DNA of 8,633 nucleotides from an uncultured bacterium (GCA_949288625.1 CASEKZ010000060.1:1-8633); one strand, 5' to 3'; positions 1 through 5,930 are shown, counted from the first letter of the stretch. Notes: generated by a model from the letters alone, not told the origin. Translations and numbers: made by a program.

Positions 1-564
1 TATAACCAAAATTAATTGCTACTTCGTTAGCACCGAGTGTATTAGCATATTTTATTATATATGGTTCAATTCCATAAAATAAAACAGATAACAATATAAA
101 AACAATGCCTATAAACTTTATTTTCTTAAATTTTATTTCCTCTTTAATCCTATTTGTTTCTAGACTAAACCATATAATAGAAATAATAAACAATACAAAT
201 AAAAATATAAATTTTGGAGTTAGAATTAAGTTTCCGAATACTATATCAATGATGAAAACTATAAATAAATTCAAATTTTCAAGTAGAGCAGCTAGTCCTA
301 TTGGTATATTCTTTAATGCTTTAACATAACATAACATAGGTATCCTAATAATATAATCAAACCATAAATTAAAATAATAGGAATGGCTTTAGTAGTTATA
401 GAAATACCAGCATAAAACATATATAAAATTTGAAAAAACAATGAAATTATACTTGTGTACAATAATACTTTATAAATAGAATATTTATTTACTGTGATAT
501 CCAAAGTAAAGTCACAAAATGAATTAAAAACAGAAGAAACAACAGCTGTTATTCGTTTATTCAT
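1..564 (-). pseudogene. EamA/DMT-family membrane transporter, frameshifted and cut by the window edge
   Basis: Polytopic membrane protein resembling the drug/metabolite (EamA) transporter family, which exports or imports small metabolites; the substrate cannot be told. The ATG at 564-562 follows a GGAGG site (571-575). The first frame gives 83 residues and stops at TAA 315-313 after GYLCYVMLKH. The next frame continues with KALKNIPIGLAALLENL, the typical EamA 'ALKY.P.g.A' stretch, and stays open for 107 residues to the window edge, with hydrophobic helices and the start of the second EamA repeat (FYGIEPYIIKYANTLGANEV). Dropping one 5-bp unit of the repeat at 322-338 fuses the frames seamlessly as GYLCYVKALKNIPIG (186 residues visible; the family is usually about 280-300). 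An in-frame ATG inside the repeat (337-335) could also restart the second part. It could be a decayed gene, a phase-variable gene or a sequence error. The family call rests on the pattern of both halves and is moderately firm. Confidence 0.72.
322..338 (-). repeat. Pentanucleotide tandem repeat at the transporter frameshift
   Basis: On the plus strand the run TAACATAACATAACATA is 3.4 copies of a 5-bp unit; in the gene's direction it reads ATGTT three times. The unit length is not a multiple of three, so gain or loss of one copy shifts the frame. Two copies give the uninterrupted EamA-like protein; the three copies here give a premature TAA. The arrangement is what slipped-strand mispairing produces. 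Only three units are present, which is short for a contingency locus. Confidence 0.85.
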
Positions 565-639
565 ATACTACCTCCATACATAATGGCTTAAATTACATTA
601 AGCTATATTATATTATTACTATACCAAATTTAGACAACT

Positions 640-668
640 ATTTAAATGAAGATATTTTGTTATGTCAA
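640..668 (-). promoter_or_regulatory. Candidate promoter of the transporter gene
   Basis: On the minus strand a perfect TTGACA (plus 663-668) is followed after 17 bp by TTAAAT (plus 640-645), a 4 of 6 match to the -10 box. It lies about 76 bp upstream of the transporter ATG. The -35 box is the outer end of the inverted repeat at 663-695, so it could be under operator control. The weak -10 makes this tentative; other AT-rich -10-like boxes lie nearer the gene. Confidence 0.35.
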
Positions 669-695
669 AATATTTAACCCCTAGGTATTTTGACA
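663..695. repeat. Inverted repeat, possible operator
   Basis: TGTCAAAATA (663-672) and TATTTTGACA (686-695) are perfect 10-bp inverted arms around 13 bp. In plus-strand RNA the stem extends to 14 bp through two G-U pairs and closes on the loop ACCCC. There is no U-tract on either side, so it is not a standard terminator. Its left end coincides with the TTGACA box of the candidate transporter promoter, which suits a dimeric repressor or activator site. Confidence 0.55.
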
Positions 696-729
696 CAAGT
701 ATCAAAATTACCAGTGGATATTAGCATAT

Positions 730-759
730 AAAATAAAAATCAGTCATATTTCAGACTGA
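730..759 (-). terminator. Rho-independent terminator after tRNA-Thr
   Basis: In the leftward direction TCAGTC (759-754) pairs with GACTGA (745-740) across an 8-nt loop and is followed by TTTTTATTT. It lies 40 bp past the tRNA 3' end and would end the UPF0316/tRNA transcript. Confidence 0.75.
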
Positions 760-766
760 ATATATC

Positions 767-787
767 AAAAGTTCGTGCTTTTCGAAC
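767..787 (-). terminator. Short hairpin just 3' of tRNA-Thr
   Basis: Leftward GTTCG (787-783) pairs with CGAAC (775-771) over a 7-nt loop, followed by TTTTGATAT. The 5-bp stem and 4-base U run are weak for a terminator. It may be an auxiliary terminator or a stop for 3' processing ahead of the stronger hairpin at 740-759. Confidence 0.4.
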
Positions 788-798
788 AGATTTCCCAA

Positions 799-872
799 TG
801 GTGCCGCTTGTAAGAATCGAACTTACAGCTAATCATTACGAGTGACTTGTTTTACCATTAAACTAAAGCGGC
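799..872 (-). tRNA. tRNA-Thr(CGT), CCA encoded
   Basis: A complete 74-nt cloverleaf. The acceptor stem GCCGCTT pairs perfectly with AAGCGGC, followed by discriminator A and encoded CCA (801-799). The D-stem is GTTT/AAAC with loop AATGGTA; the anticodon stem is AGTCA/TGATT with one G-U pair and loop CTCGTAA; the T-stem is GTAAG/CTTAC with loop TTCGATT. U33 precedes anticodon CGT (plus 840-838), which reads the threonine codon ACG only. The 5' end lies 9 bp after the UPF0316 stop codon with no clear promoter between, so co-transcription and release by RNase P are likely. ACG is used often in the neighbouring genes. Confidence 0.95.
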
Positions 873-881
873 GTATAAGCT

Positions 882-1394
882 TTATTTAAAAAAGCCGTTT
901 GATACGTATTTTGTTTCGTTTACTATGAAAAATGCTTTTTCATCAATGTTTCTTATTATACTTTTTAAATTATTTAGATGCTTTTTATCTAATTCTATGA
1001 AAAGCATTATTCTTTTAATTCCGTCCTTACCAGTACAATCAACTTGTGAAACGGCATAACCTTTATTCCTTATGTTATTTATTTTATTTTCGTACGCTTC
1101 ATCAAGCACCACTTGCATACATACTTTTTCATTTATTAACCGGTTTGATAACGTTGTTCCGATGAACGTTCCAATCGCGTAACCTAAGGCATATGATATT
1201 GCAATCCACATACTTTTTATCTCTGTTGTAAGAGCTTGTTTTACAACGAAAAACCATATTAATACATCGATGAAACCTAGTATTGTTGCAAGTATTCTTT
1301 TTGATTTGACGGTAAGTACGGTAACAAAAGTACCTAATGATACATCAATCATTCTTGCAAAAAATATGATTAGACATATTTGAAGCACATTCAT
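882..1394 (-). CDS. UPF0316 (DUF2179-type) membrane protein
   Basis: This 170-residue protein matches the UPF0316 family in pattern and length (Bacillus YebE-like, about 170-190 residues). Its molecular role is not established. Three membrane helices sit at about residues 4-27, 33-54 and 62-84. The family-typical RMIDVSLGTF lies at 14-23, LGFIDVLIW at 39-47, and YALGYAIGTFIG at 68-79. The soluble C-terminal domain from about 92 to 170 has the alternating strand-helix look of the DUF2179 region (VCMQVVLDEAYENKINN, then KRIMLFIELDKKHLNNL). The ATG at 1394-1392 is preceded by AAGGAG (1407-1402). A promoter at 1419-1447 puts transcription start only about 20 bp upstream. The tRNA-Thr follows 9 bp after the stop, so the transcript probably carries both. 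Confidence 0.9.
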   Translation of the reverse strand: MNVLQICLIIFFARMIDVSLGTFVTVLTVKSKRILATILGFIDVLIWFFVVKQALTTEIKSMWIAISYALGYAIGTFIGTTLSNRLINEKVCMQVVLDEAYENKINNIRNKGYAVSQVDCTGKDGIKRIMLFIELDKKHLNNLKSIIRNIDEKAFFIVNETKYVSNGFFK

Positions 1395-1418
1395 ATTCTT
1401 TCTCCTTATTGCTCTTTA

Positions 1419-1447
1419 ATAATATCATAATTATTTAAATTCTTCAA
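1419..1447 (-). promoter_or_regulatory. Promoter of the UPF0316-tRNA-Thr unit
   Basis: On the minus strand TTGAAG (plus 1442-1447) and TATTAT (plus 1419-1424) are separated by exactly 17 bp, with a TGA extension directly before the -10. It is divergent from the promoter of the rightward gene at 1498, and the two share about 100 bp of intergenic DNA. Confidence 0.65.
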
Positions 1448-1467
1448 TAGATAAGTTTAATATAAAG

Positions 1468-1476
1468 TGATATAAT
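1468..1476 (+). promoter_or_regulatory. Extended -10 promoter for the 1498 gene
   Basis: TGATATAAT gives a perfect TATAAT (1471-1476) with the extended TG dinucleotide; no good -35 box sits 17 bp upstream. Transcription would begin near 1483, just before the GGAGGG ribosome site (1486-1491). Confidence 0.6.
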
Positions 1477-1497
1477 ATTAGTTATGGAGGGATTAAA

Positions 1498-2235
1498 TTG
1501 AATAAAGGTATAAAATTAAAGAGGAACTGTTTAATTTTGTTTATATTAAACGTATGTGTTTTATTAACGCTTATTTTATTTAGGGTTTATTTTTCTAACG
1601 TTGGTTATCCAAAAGTTATAGTTAATGTTGCAATGATTGTTAATATATTAATTTTAATTATAGGTATCATATTTAATGTCATTTTGCTTATAAAGCCTAA
1701 TCTTTTTGATGAAAAAAAATCGTTAATTACTTTTTTAACTTTATTTATTATTTACGTTTTACTTAATACGGTGGGTGTGGTAATTATTAACGAAAAGCTA
1801 AGTGATGGTTATGCTAAAATCGCAAAGAAATTATCTGGGTATTGTGAAAATTATGTTTGTGATAGCTACGAAACGGTAAATGATGATGGATTAAAAGATT
1901 TTGTTATAAAGAAAACTTATTTAGATTATAATGGGGTTAATAATAATATTGAAATCCATACCAAGTATGATTTAAGTGATGTTGTGTTAGTTGAAGCAAT
2001 TATTTATTCACAAAACGAAATGTTTTCAGAAGGACTAATTAAAGAGCAGGTAGAGGGTTATTATAGTAACTTTGGAGTAACGATAGATGAAACTTTAATA
2101 AGAAAGGCATTTGATAACAGATTTGGGCATTCGGTTAAAAATGATGATTTGACGTATAAAGTAAGTGAAGTATATGAAGATGGCGAGCTTATCGGAATTA
2201 AAACAGTTATAACGCTAGATTTAAAACAAGGCTAA
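1498..2235 (+). CDS. Unrecognised membrane protein, three N-terminal helices and an extracytoplasmic domain
   Basis: I do not recognise the family. The start is TTG at 1498, chosen because GGAGGG (1486-1491) sits 6 bp ahead and no other start codon is near. The 245 residues contain three strong membrane helices at about 11-31, 38-65 and 76-98. A soluble domain of about 145 residues follows; by the positive-inside rule (KGIKLKRN at the N-terminus) it should lie outside the membrane. It holds two cysteines four residues apart (Cys116 and Cys121, in YCENYVCDSYE), which could form a disulphide, and a series of charged beta-like segments ending in KTVITLDLK. The gene closes in a terminator whose loop contains its stop codon. 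It precedes another unknown membrane protein and then cdaA, but separate terminators argue against a single operon. Half of its 12 threonines use ACG. Confidence 0.82.
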   Translation: MNKGIKLKRNCLILFILNVCVLLTLILFRVYFSNVGYPKVIVNVAMIVNILILIIGIIFNVILLIKPNLFDEKKSLITFLTLFIIYVLLNTVGVVIINEKLSDGYAKIAKKLSGYCENYVCDSYETVNDDGLKDFVIKKTYLDYNGVNNNIEIHTKYDLSDVVLVEAIIYSQNEMFSEGLIKEQVEGYYSNFGVTIDETLIRKAFDNRFGHSVKNDDLTYKVSEVYEDGELIGIKTVITLDLKQG

Positions 2236-2246
2236 TCTTGTTTTTT
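2223..2246 (+). terminator. Terminator overlapping the 3' end of the 1498 gene
   Basis: AAAACAAG (2223-2230) pairs with CTTGTTTT (2237-2244) around the loop GCTAAT, which includes the TAA stop (2233-2235). T-rich sequence continues to about 2260. The stem has only two G-C pairs, so termination may be partial and feed the next gene. Confidence 0.6.
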
Positions 2247-2295
2247 ATTGTTTTTTTTGTTAAGATTAATAAAGAATAATAAAGGTGGTGTAATT

Positions 2296-2658
2296 ATGGA
2301 TGAAATTATAAACATTTTTTTGGAAACACCAATGTTAATGACTGCTACTATCGTGTTTTTTCTTTGTGTTGTAATTGGTTTTTTTGGAAACATTTATTTA
2401 AAAAGAAATAATACCACAAAGGATGAAGTTGACATTCAAGTAAAAAGTGTAAAAGAAGAAAACAAGGATGCCGAAGAAATTCAAAAAGATAATAAAACTG
2501 AAGAAAAAGATGTTGGTGATGTAATTGAGACAACCATTAACAACTCTTTAGACTATGGTAATCAAAATAACAAAGATGTTACCCAAGATGCTTTTATTAA
2601 TCCTAATGATAATAAAATGTATAATAGTGATGATGATAACATTAATAATATTTTTTAG
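2296..2658 (+). CDS. Small single-pass membrane protein with acidic tail, unknown function
   Basis: Not recognised. The ATG at 2296 is chosen over an upstream in-frame TTG (2248), which lies in the T-tract of the preceding terminator and has no ribosome site; AAAGGTGGTG (2280-2289) sits 6 bp before the ATG. The 120-residue product has one hydrophobic helix at about 13-34 (MLMTATIVFFLCVVIGFFG), then a lysine-arginine stop-transfer (LKRNN), which puts the tail in the cytoplasm. The tail of about 80 residues is rich in Glu, Asp, Lys and Asn and looks disordered or coiled. It has a terminator of its own, and cdaA follows 113 bp later from a separate promoter. A hydrophobic anchor with a low-complexity charged tail is common in small envelope or division accessory proteins, but nothing here assigns a role. 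Confidence 0.75.
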   Translation: MDEIINIFLETPMLMTATIVFFLCVVIGFFGNIYLKRNNTTKDEVDIQVKSVKEENKDAEEIQKDNKTEEKDVGDVIETTINNSLDYGNQNNKDVTQDAFINPNDNKMYNSDDDNINNIF

Positions 2659-2660
2659 GA

Positions 2661-2690
2661 ACACCTTATAAAATAAGGAGTTTTTATTTT
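2661..2690 (+). terminator. Rho-independent terminator before cdaA
   Basis: CCTTAT (2664-2669) and ATAAGG (2673-2678) form a stem with loop AAA; outer C-G and A-T pairs extend it past an A-A mismatch. TTTTTATTTT follows at 2681-2690. It separates the small membrane protein gene from cdaA. Confidence 0.75.
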
Positions 2691-2725
2691 CAAAAATAAT
2701 TTTGTATAAAAATCATGTTTAATTA

Positions 2726-2745
2726 TGTTATAATTTTGGTATAAT
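2726..2745 (+). promoter_or_regulatory. Two tandem extended -10 elements upstream of cdaA
   Basis: TGTTATAAT (2726-2734) and TGGTATAAT (2737-2745) each contain a perfect TATAAT with TG one base upstream, 11 bp apart. Neither has a convincing -35 box at 16-18 bp. Either or both could drive cdaA-cdaR, starting near 2741 or 2752. Confidence 0.6.
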
Positions 2746-2771
2746 GAATTGGTTATATAAAAGGAGGATAT

Positions 2772-3593
2772 ATGACAGTAGATAATGTTTTAACAATTAT
2801 AAAAGACATAATAGATATATGCATTGTATGGACGGGCTTGTACTTTATTTTGAAAAGTATTAAAAATAACGTTAAGTTCACTTTACTTTTTAAAGGAATT
2901 ATAATAATAGTCATAATAAAATTACTAAGTGACTTATTTGATTTAACGGCGATAGGGCTTTTGCTTGAGTACGTAGTTATGTGGGGACCACTTGCTTTGG
3001 TTATAATTTTCCAGCCAGAAATAAGGTCTGTTTTGGAACAACTAGGAAGGTCACAGCTGTTAGGAAGACATAAAGTTTTAACTATTTCTGAAAGAGAAAG
3101 AATAGTTTATGAAATGGGACTTGCGTTAGAGTATTTGAAAAAACATAGGATAGGTGCTTTGATTGTAATAGAAAGAGATAATTCTTTATCTGAATACATA
3201 GAGCGTTCTAAAAAGCTTTATGCTGAAATATCTAATGAATTATTGGTTGCAATATTTTTCCCGGATAACCCACTTCATGATGGCGGTGTAATTATTCAAG
3301 GTGATAAAATCACATGTGCCGGAGCAGTTTTTCCTACTACGGTAGAGATGAAATTTAGTAAAAGACTTGGAACAAGACATAGAGCTGCAATTGGTATAAG
3401 CGAGGAAACCGATGCAATTGCAATCGTTGTATCAGAAGAAACTGGAAGAATTTCGATTGCAGTAAATGGCGATTTACATTATAATTTGTCTTTAGAAGAA
3501 TCTAAGATGATGATTTTAGATGAATTAAAGCCAAAGAAAACCGCTGAATTCGATTATGAAGCAGAAGAAGTGGAGGAAAAAGAAGATGAATAA
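2772..3593 (+). CDS. cdaA: Diadenylate cyclase CdaA (membrane-bound, DisA_N/DAC domain)
   Basis: Converts two ATP to cyclic di-AMP, the messenger controlling potassium and osmolyte balance and cell-wall homeostasis in Gram-positives. It has 273 residues, the usual CdaA length. Three membrane helices lie at about 7-27, 38-57 and 62-81, followed by the characteristic PLALVIIFQPEIRSVLEQLGR at about 73-93. The DAC domain spans about 95-250: RIGALIVIER, then PLHDGGVII with Asp170-Gly171-Gly172 in place of the usual DGA, then GTRHRAA with Arg202-His203-Arg204, and VSEETGRIS. The C-terminus is a very acidic tail (EAEEVEEKEDE). AAGGAGG (2761-2767) precedes the ATG. The gene overlaps cdaR by 8 bp, the conserved partner order. 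DGG in place of DGA is the only oddity among the catalytic motifs. Confidence 0.96.
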   Translation: MTVDNVLTIIKDIIDICIVWTGLYFILKSIKNNVKFTLLFKGIIIIVIIKLLSDLFDLTAIGLLLEYVVMWGPLALVIIFQPEIRSVLEQLGRSQLLGRHKVLTISERERIVYEMGLALEYLKKHRIGALIVIERDNSLSEYIERSKKLYAEISNELLVAIFFPDNPLHDGGVIIQGDKITCAGAVFPTTVEMKFSKRLGTRHRAAIGISEETDAIAIVVSEETGRISIAVNGDLHYNLSLEESKMMILDELKPKKTAEFDYEAEEVEEKEDE

Positions 3594-4950
3594 GCTTATA
3601 AAATCAATTCGTAATTTTTTTAAGAAAATTGCACGTTTTATTGATAAAAAGATAATTCTTCCAATAACGAAACTTTTTGTCGGAATATCAAACAAGTTTA
3701 AGGGTAATGGTAGAAGTTTTGAAAAAGTAATTACAACAAAACCTGGTTTAATAATAGTTTCGTTAGTAGTTGCACTTGGGGTGTTTTTTATAGCGGATAC
3801 TAAATCTACTTCTTTGATTGAAACTTCAGCTGAGGTTTTATATGATCAACCTATTTCCGCTACTTATAACGAGGAGGCATACGTCGTTGAAGGTCTTCCT
3901 GAAACGGTTGATATAACGTTAATTGGTAGAAAATCTGACGTTTATTTGGCAAAGCAATTGCCTACAAATGATATAACGGTAGATTTAACTGGATTAAAAC
4001 CTGGAGTTCATAAGGTTAACTTGAAGTATAAAAAAGCATTAAGTTCAGTTGAATATAAACTTGACCCATCGGTTGCAACAATTGTTATATATGAAAAAGT
4101 ATCTGAAGAAAAGGAAGTCAATTATGAAGTTATAAACAAGGATAAAATTGATTCAAAATTAATGGTTGATGATGTTACGCTTAGTACTGAAAGGGTGTAT
4201 GTAAAGGGAAATGAAGCAACAATAAATAAAGTAGCTTCTGTTAAAGCGTTAATTGACCTTAAAAACCTAGTTAACCCAGAAGTTGGTGAACAAGAACTTA
4301 AAGATGTTAAGTTGGTTGCATATGATAGTAATGGTAAAACGGTAGATGTTGAGATTGTTCCTTCTAAAATAAATGCAACTGTTAGTATAACTTCACCACA
4401 AAAAGAAGTACCAATAAAGGTAATTCCTAAGAATTATGATAAAATTGTTTTTGGTAAAGCAATTAGTAAGATAACTTCTGATGTAACCATGGTTACAATA
4501 TATGGGGATAATTCAAAATTAGATGAAATATCATACATACCGGTTTATGTGGATGTAAGTGGCTTAAACGAAGATAAAGATTTTTCTATAACTATTGAAA
4601 GACCAAAGGGAGTAAGAGCTATTAGTGATACGTCAGTTAACGTAAGTGTTTCTATTGGTGATGAGACAACGCAAGAAGTTGAAAACGTTTACTTGGAATA
4701 TGAAAACCTTGGTGAAGGATTATCCGCACAAACGGTTGGTGAAAATAGTAATAGGGTTACGATAAGCATTAAGGGAGTCCAAAGTGTGTTATCTAACCTT
4801 GATCCTACAACGATAAAAGCTTATGTGGATTTAAAAGGCTTAGGCGTTGGTGAACACGAAATAAAAGTGCAAGTAAGTGGTTCTGATGCAAGGGTTAAAT
4901 ATTCATCGAAAACAACGAGAATAAAAATAAGAATAACTGAAAAAAATTAA
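3586..4950 (+). CDS. cdaR: CdaR/YbbR-domain regulator of diadenylate cyclase
   Basis: A membrane-anchored regulator that binds CdaA and tunes c-di-AMP synthesis; its YbbR domains lie outside the membrane. The ATG at 3586 is preferred over an upstream in-frame ATG (3556) because GGAGG (3572-3576) lies 9 bp before it and the longer form merely adds ten basic residues encoded inside the cdaA tail. The 454 residues comprise a basic amphipathic N-terminus, one membrane helix at about 53-70 (GLIIVSLVVALGVFFIA), and four repeated YbbR-type beta domains at roughly 77-165, 170-258, 260-350 and 357-454. Repeats show the family pattern, for example VDITLIGRKSDV, VDLTGLKPGVHKVNL and, near the end, VDLKGLGVGEHEIKVQV. 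It overlaps cdaA by 8 bp, which implies translational coupling. glmM, the usual third gene, does not follow, and I see no terminator before the rplM promoter. Confidence 0.93.
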   Translation: MNKLIKSIRNFFKKIARFIDKKIILPITKLFVGISNKFKGNGRSFEKVITTKPGLIIVSLVVALGVFFIADTKSTSLIETSAEVLYDQPISATYNEEAYVVEGLPETVDITLIGRKSDVYLAKQLPTNDITVDLTGLKPGVHKVNLKYKKALSSVEYKLDPSVATIVIYEKVSEEKEVNYEVINKDKIDSKLMVDDVTLSTERVYVKGNEATINKVASVKALIDLKNLVNPEVGEQELKDVKLVAYDSNGKTVDVEIVPSKINATVSITSPQKEVPIKVIPKNYDKIVFGKAISKITSDVTMVTIYGDNSKLDEISYIPVYVDVSGLNEDKDFSITIERPKGVRAISDTSVNVSVSIGDETTQEVENVYLEYENLGEGLSAQTVGENSNRVTISIKGVQSVLSNLDPTTIKAYVDLKGLGVGEHEIKVQVSGSDARVKYSSKTTRIKIRITEKN

Positions 4951-4957
4951 AAATTAG

Positions 4958-4986
4958 TTGACAAATGTGGGAGTTTAAAGTAAAAT
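4958..4986 (+). promoter_or_regulatory. Strong promoter of rplM-rpsI
   Basis: A perfect TTGACA (4958-4963), 17-bp spacer and TAAAAT (4981-4986) make the best sigma-A promoter in the window; the start would be near 4993. The spacer contains TGTGGGAGT (4966-4974), the exact complement of a leader segment at 5007-5015. Confidence 0.87.
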
Positions 4987-4992
4987 TTTAAA

Positions 4993-5062
4993 TGGTACAT
5001 TTTATTACTCCCACATAAGTTTGTCCTGGGAAAACAAACTTATTAAGGAAAGGAAAAGATTT
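4993..5062 (+). promoter_or_regulatory. Structured 5' leader of rplM, L13-leader-like
   Basis: The leader of about 70 nt can form a 9-bp hairpin TAAGTTTGT/ACAAACTTA (5016-5024 with 5034-5042) whose loop CCTGGGAAA (5025-5033) can pair through UGGGA (5027-5031) with UCCCA (5009-5013) just upstream, making an H-type pseudoknot with short connecting loops. The ribosome site (AAGGAAAGG, 5045-5053) starts right after the hairpin. Known background: low-GC Gram-positives carry an L13 leader RNA before rplM, thought to be bound by L13 for feedback control. Position and compact shape fit; identity with that family is inferred without a covariance-model search. Confidence 0.62.
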
Positions 5063-5491
5063 ATGACAACATTTATGGCTAATGTAGCAAATATTAAGCG
5101 TAAATGGTATGTTATTGATGCTAAGGGAAAACCATTAGGACGTGTAGCTTCTAAAGCTGCTGTTATGCTAAGAGGTAAGCATAAGGCAACTTATACTCCA
5201 CACGTTGATTGCGGAGATAACATTATCATTATTAATGCTAAAGATGTAGTGCTAACGGGAAATAAGTTAGATCAAAAAATTTATTATAATCATAGTGGAT
5301 ATACTGGTGGTTTAAGAGAAAGAAACGCAAGAGAAATGCGTGATAATTATCCTGTTGAAATGGTTGAAAGAGCAGTTAAAGGTATGCTTCCAAAAGGAAG
5401 GTTAGGTAGACAAATGTATAAAAAGTTATTTGTATATGAAGGACCTGATCATAAGCATCAAGCTCAAAAACCTGAAACGATGGAAGTTTAA
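5063..5491 (+). CDS. rplM: 50S ribosomal protein L13
   Basis: L13 is an early-assembly protein of the large ribosomal subunit that binds 23S rRNA. The 142-residue product aligns by eye with Bacillus L13 along its whole length (about 145 residues): MANVANIKRKWYVIDA near the start, LRGKHKATYTPHVDCGD at 36-52, INAKDVVLTGNKL at 57-69, and the signature GMLPKGRLGRQMYKKLFVYEG at about 107-127. The ATG at 5063 is chosen because the product then starts MTTFMAN as in homologues; an in-frame TTG at 5021 would run through the leader hairpin. AAGGAAAGG (5045-5053) is the ribosome site. rpsI follows 13 bp on in the standard L13-S9 order, and its AGGAGG overlaps the last base of the rplM stop. Confidence 0.98.
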   Translation: MTTFMANVANIKRKWYVIDAKGKPLGRVASKAAVMLRGKHKATYTPHVDCGDNIIIINAKDVVLTGNKLDQKIYYNHSGYTGGLRERNAREMRDNYPVEMVERAVKGMLPKGRLGRQMYKKLFVYEGPDHKHQAQKPETMEV

Positions 5492-5504
5492 GGAGGATTT
5501 GTAA

Positions 5505-5918
5505 ATGGCTAAAACATTTATTGGAACTGGTCGTCGTAAACGCTCAGTTGCACGCGTTAGGATGGTATCAGGTAAAGGAAAAATTACCATTAATGGTAGA
5601 GATGTAAACGAATATCTTCCTTTTAAAACGTTAGTTATGGATTTAACACAACCACTAGATGTAACTAAAACTCGTGATAAATTTGATATTGATATAACGG
5701 TGCATGGTGGTGGCTTTTCTGGACAAACAGGAGCTATTCGCCTAGGTATTACAAGAGCATTATTACAGTATGACCAAAACACTGATCCAGCATCTGAGTC
5801 ATCTTTTAGAAGAATTTTAAAAGCTGAAGGTTTTATTACCAGGGATGCAAGGGTTAAGGAACGTAAAAAATATGGTCTTAAGAAGGCTCGTCGCGCGCCA
5901 CAATTTAGTAAACGTTAA
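5505..5918 (+). CDS. rpsI: 30S ribosomal protein S9
   Basis: S9 is a 16S rRNA-binding protein of the small-subunit head; its C-terminal tail reaches the P-site tRNA. The product has 137 residues against about 130 in Bacillus. GTGRRKRSVARVR at 7-19, VHGGGFSGQTGAIRLGITRALL at about 66-87 (the S9 signature) and the invariant tail RRAPQFSKR are all intact. The extra length is a small polar insert, QNTDPASESS at 91-100, between the signature and KAEGFITRDARVKERKKYG. AGGAGG (5491-5496) precedes ATG 5505. It is co-transcribed with rplM and closed by the terminator at 5931. Confidence 0.98.
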   Translation: MAKTFIGTGRRKRSVARVRMVSGKGKITINGRDVNEYLPFKTLVMDLTQPLDVTKTRDKFDIDITVHGGGFSGQTGAIRLGITRALLQYDQNTDPASESSFRRILKAEGFITRDARVKERKKYGLKKARRAPQFSKR

Positions 5919-5930
5919 AAAAATTATAAA

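Noticed and set aside
105..329. Rightward open frame of 74 codons
   Set aside because: It lies opposite the EamA-like coding sequence, has no ribosome site and gives a composition typical of an antisense reading.
2248..2295. Upstream TTG start for the small membrane protein
   Set aside because: It sits in the terminator T-tract without a ribosome site; ATG 2296 has AAAGGTGG at proper spacing.
2348..2533. Leftward open frame of 61 codons
   Set aside because: Antisense of the small acidic-tail membrane protein; rich in His, Gln, Leu and Phe as expected from reversed Lys/Glu/Asp codons, with no ribosome site.
5021..5062. Upstream TTG start for rplM
   Set aside because: The extension reads through the leader hairpin and has no match in L13 proteins; ATG 5063 gives the expected N-terminus.
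5426..5782. Leftward open frame of 118 codons
   Set aside because: Entirely opposite rplM and rpsI, two certain genes.
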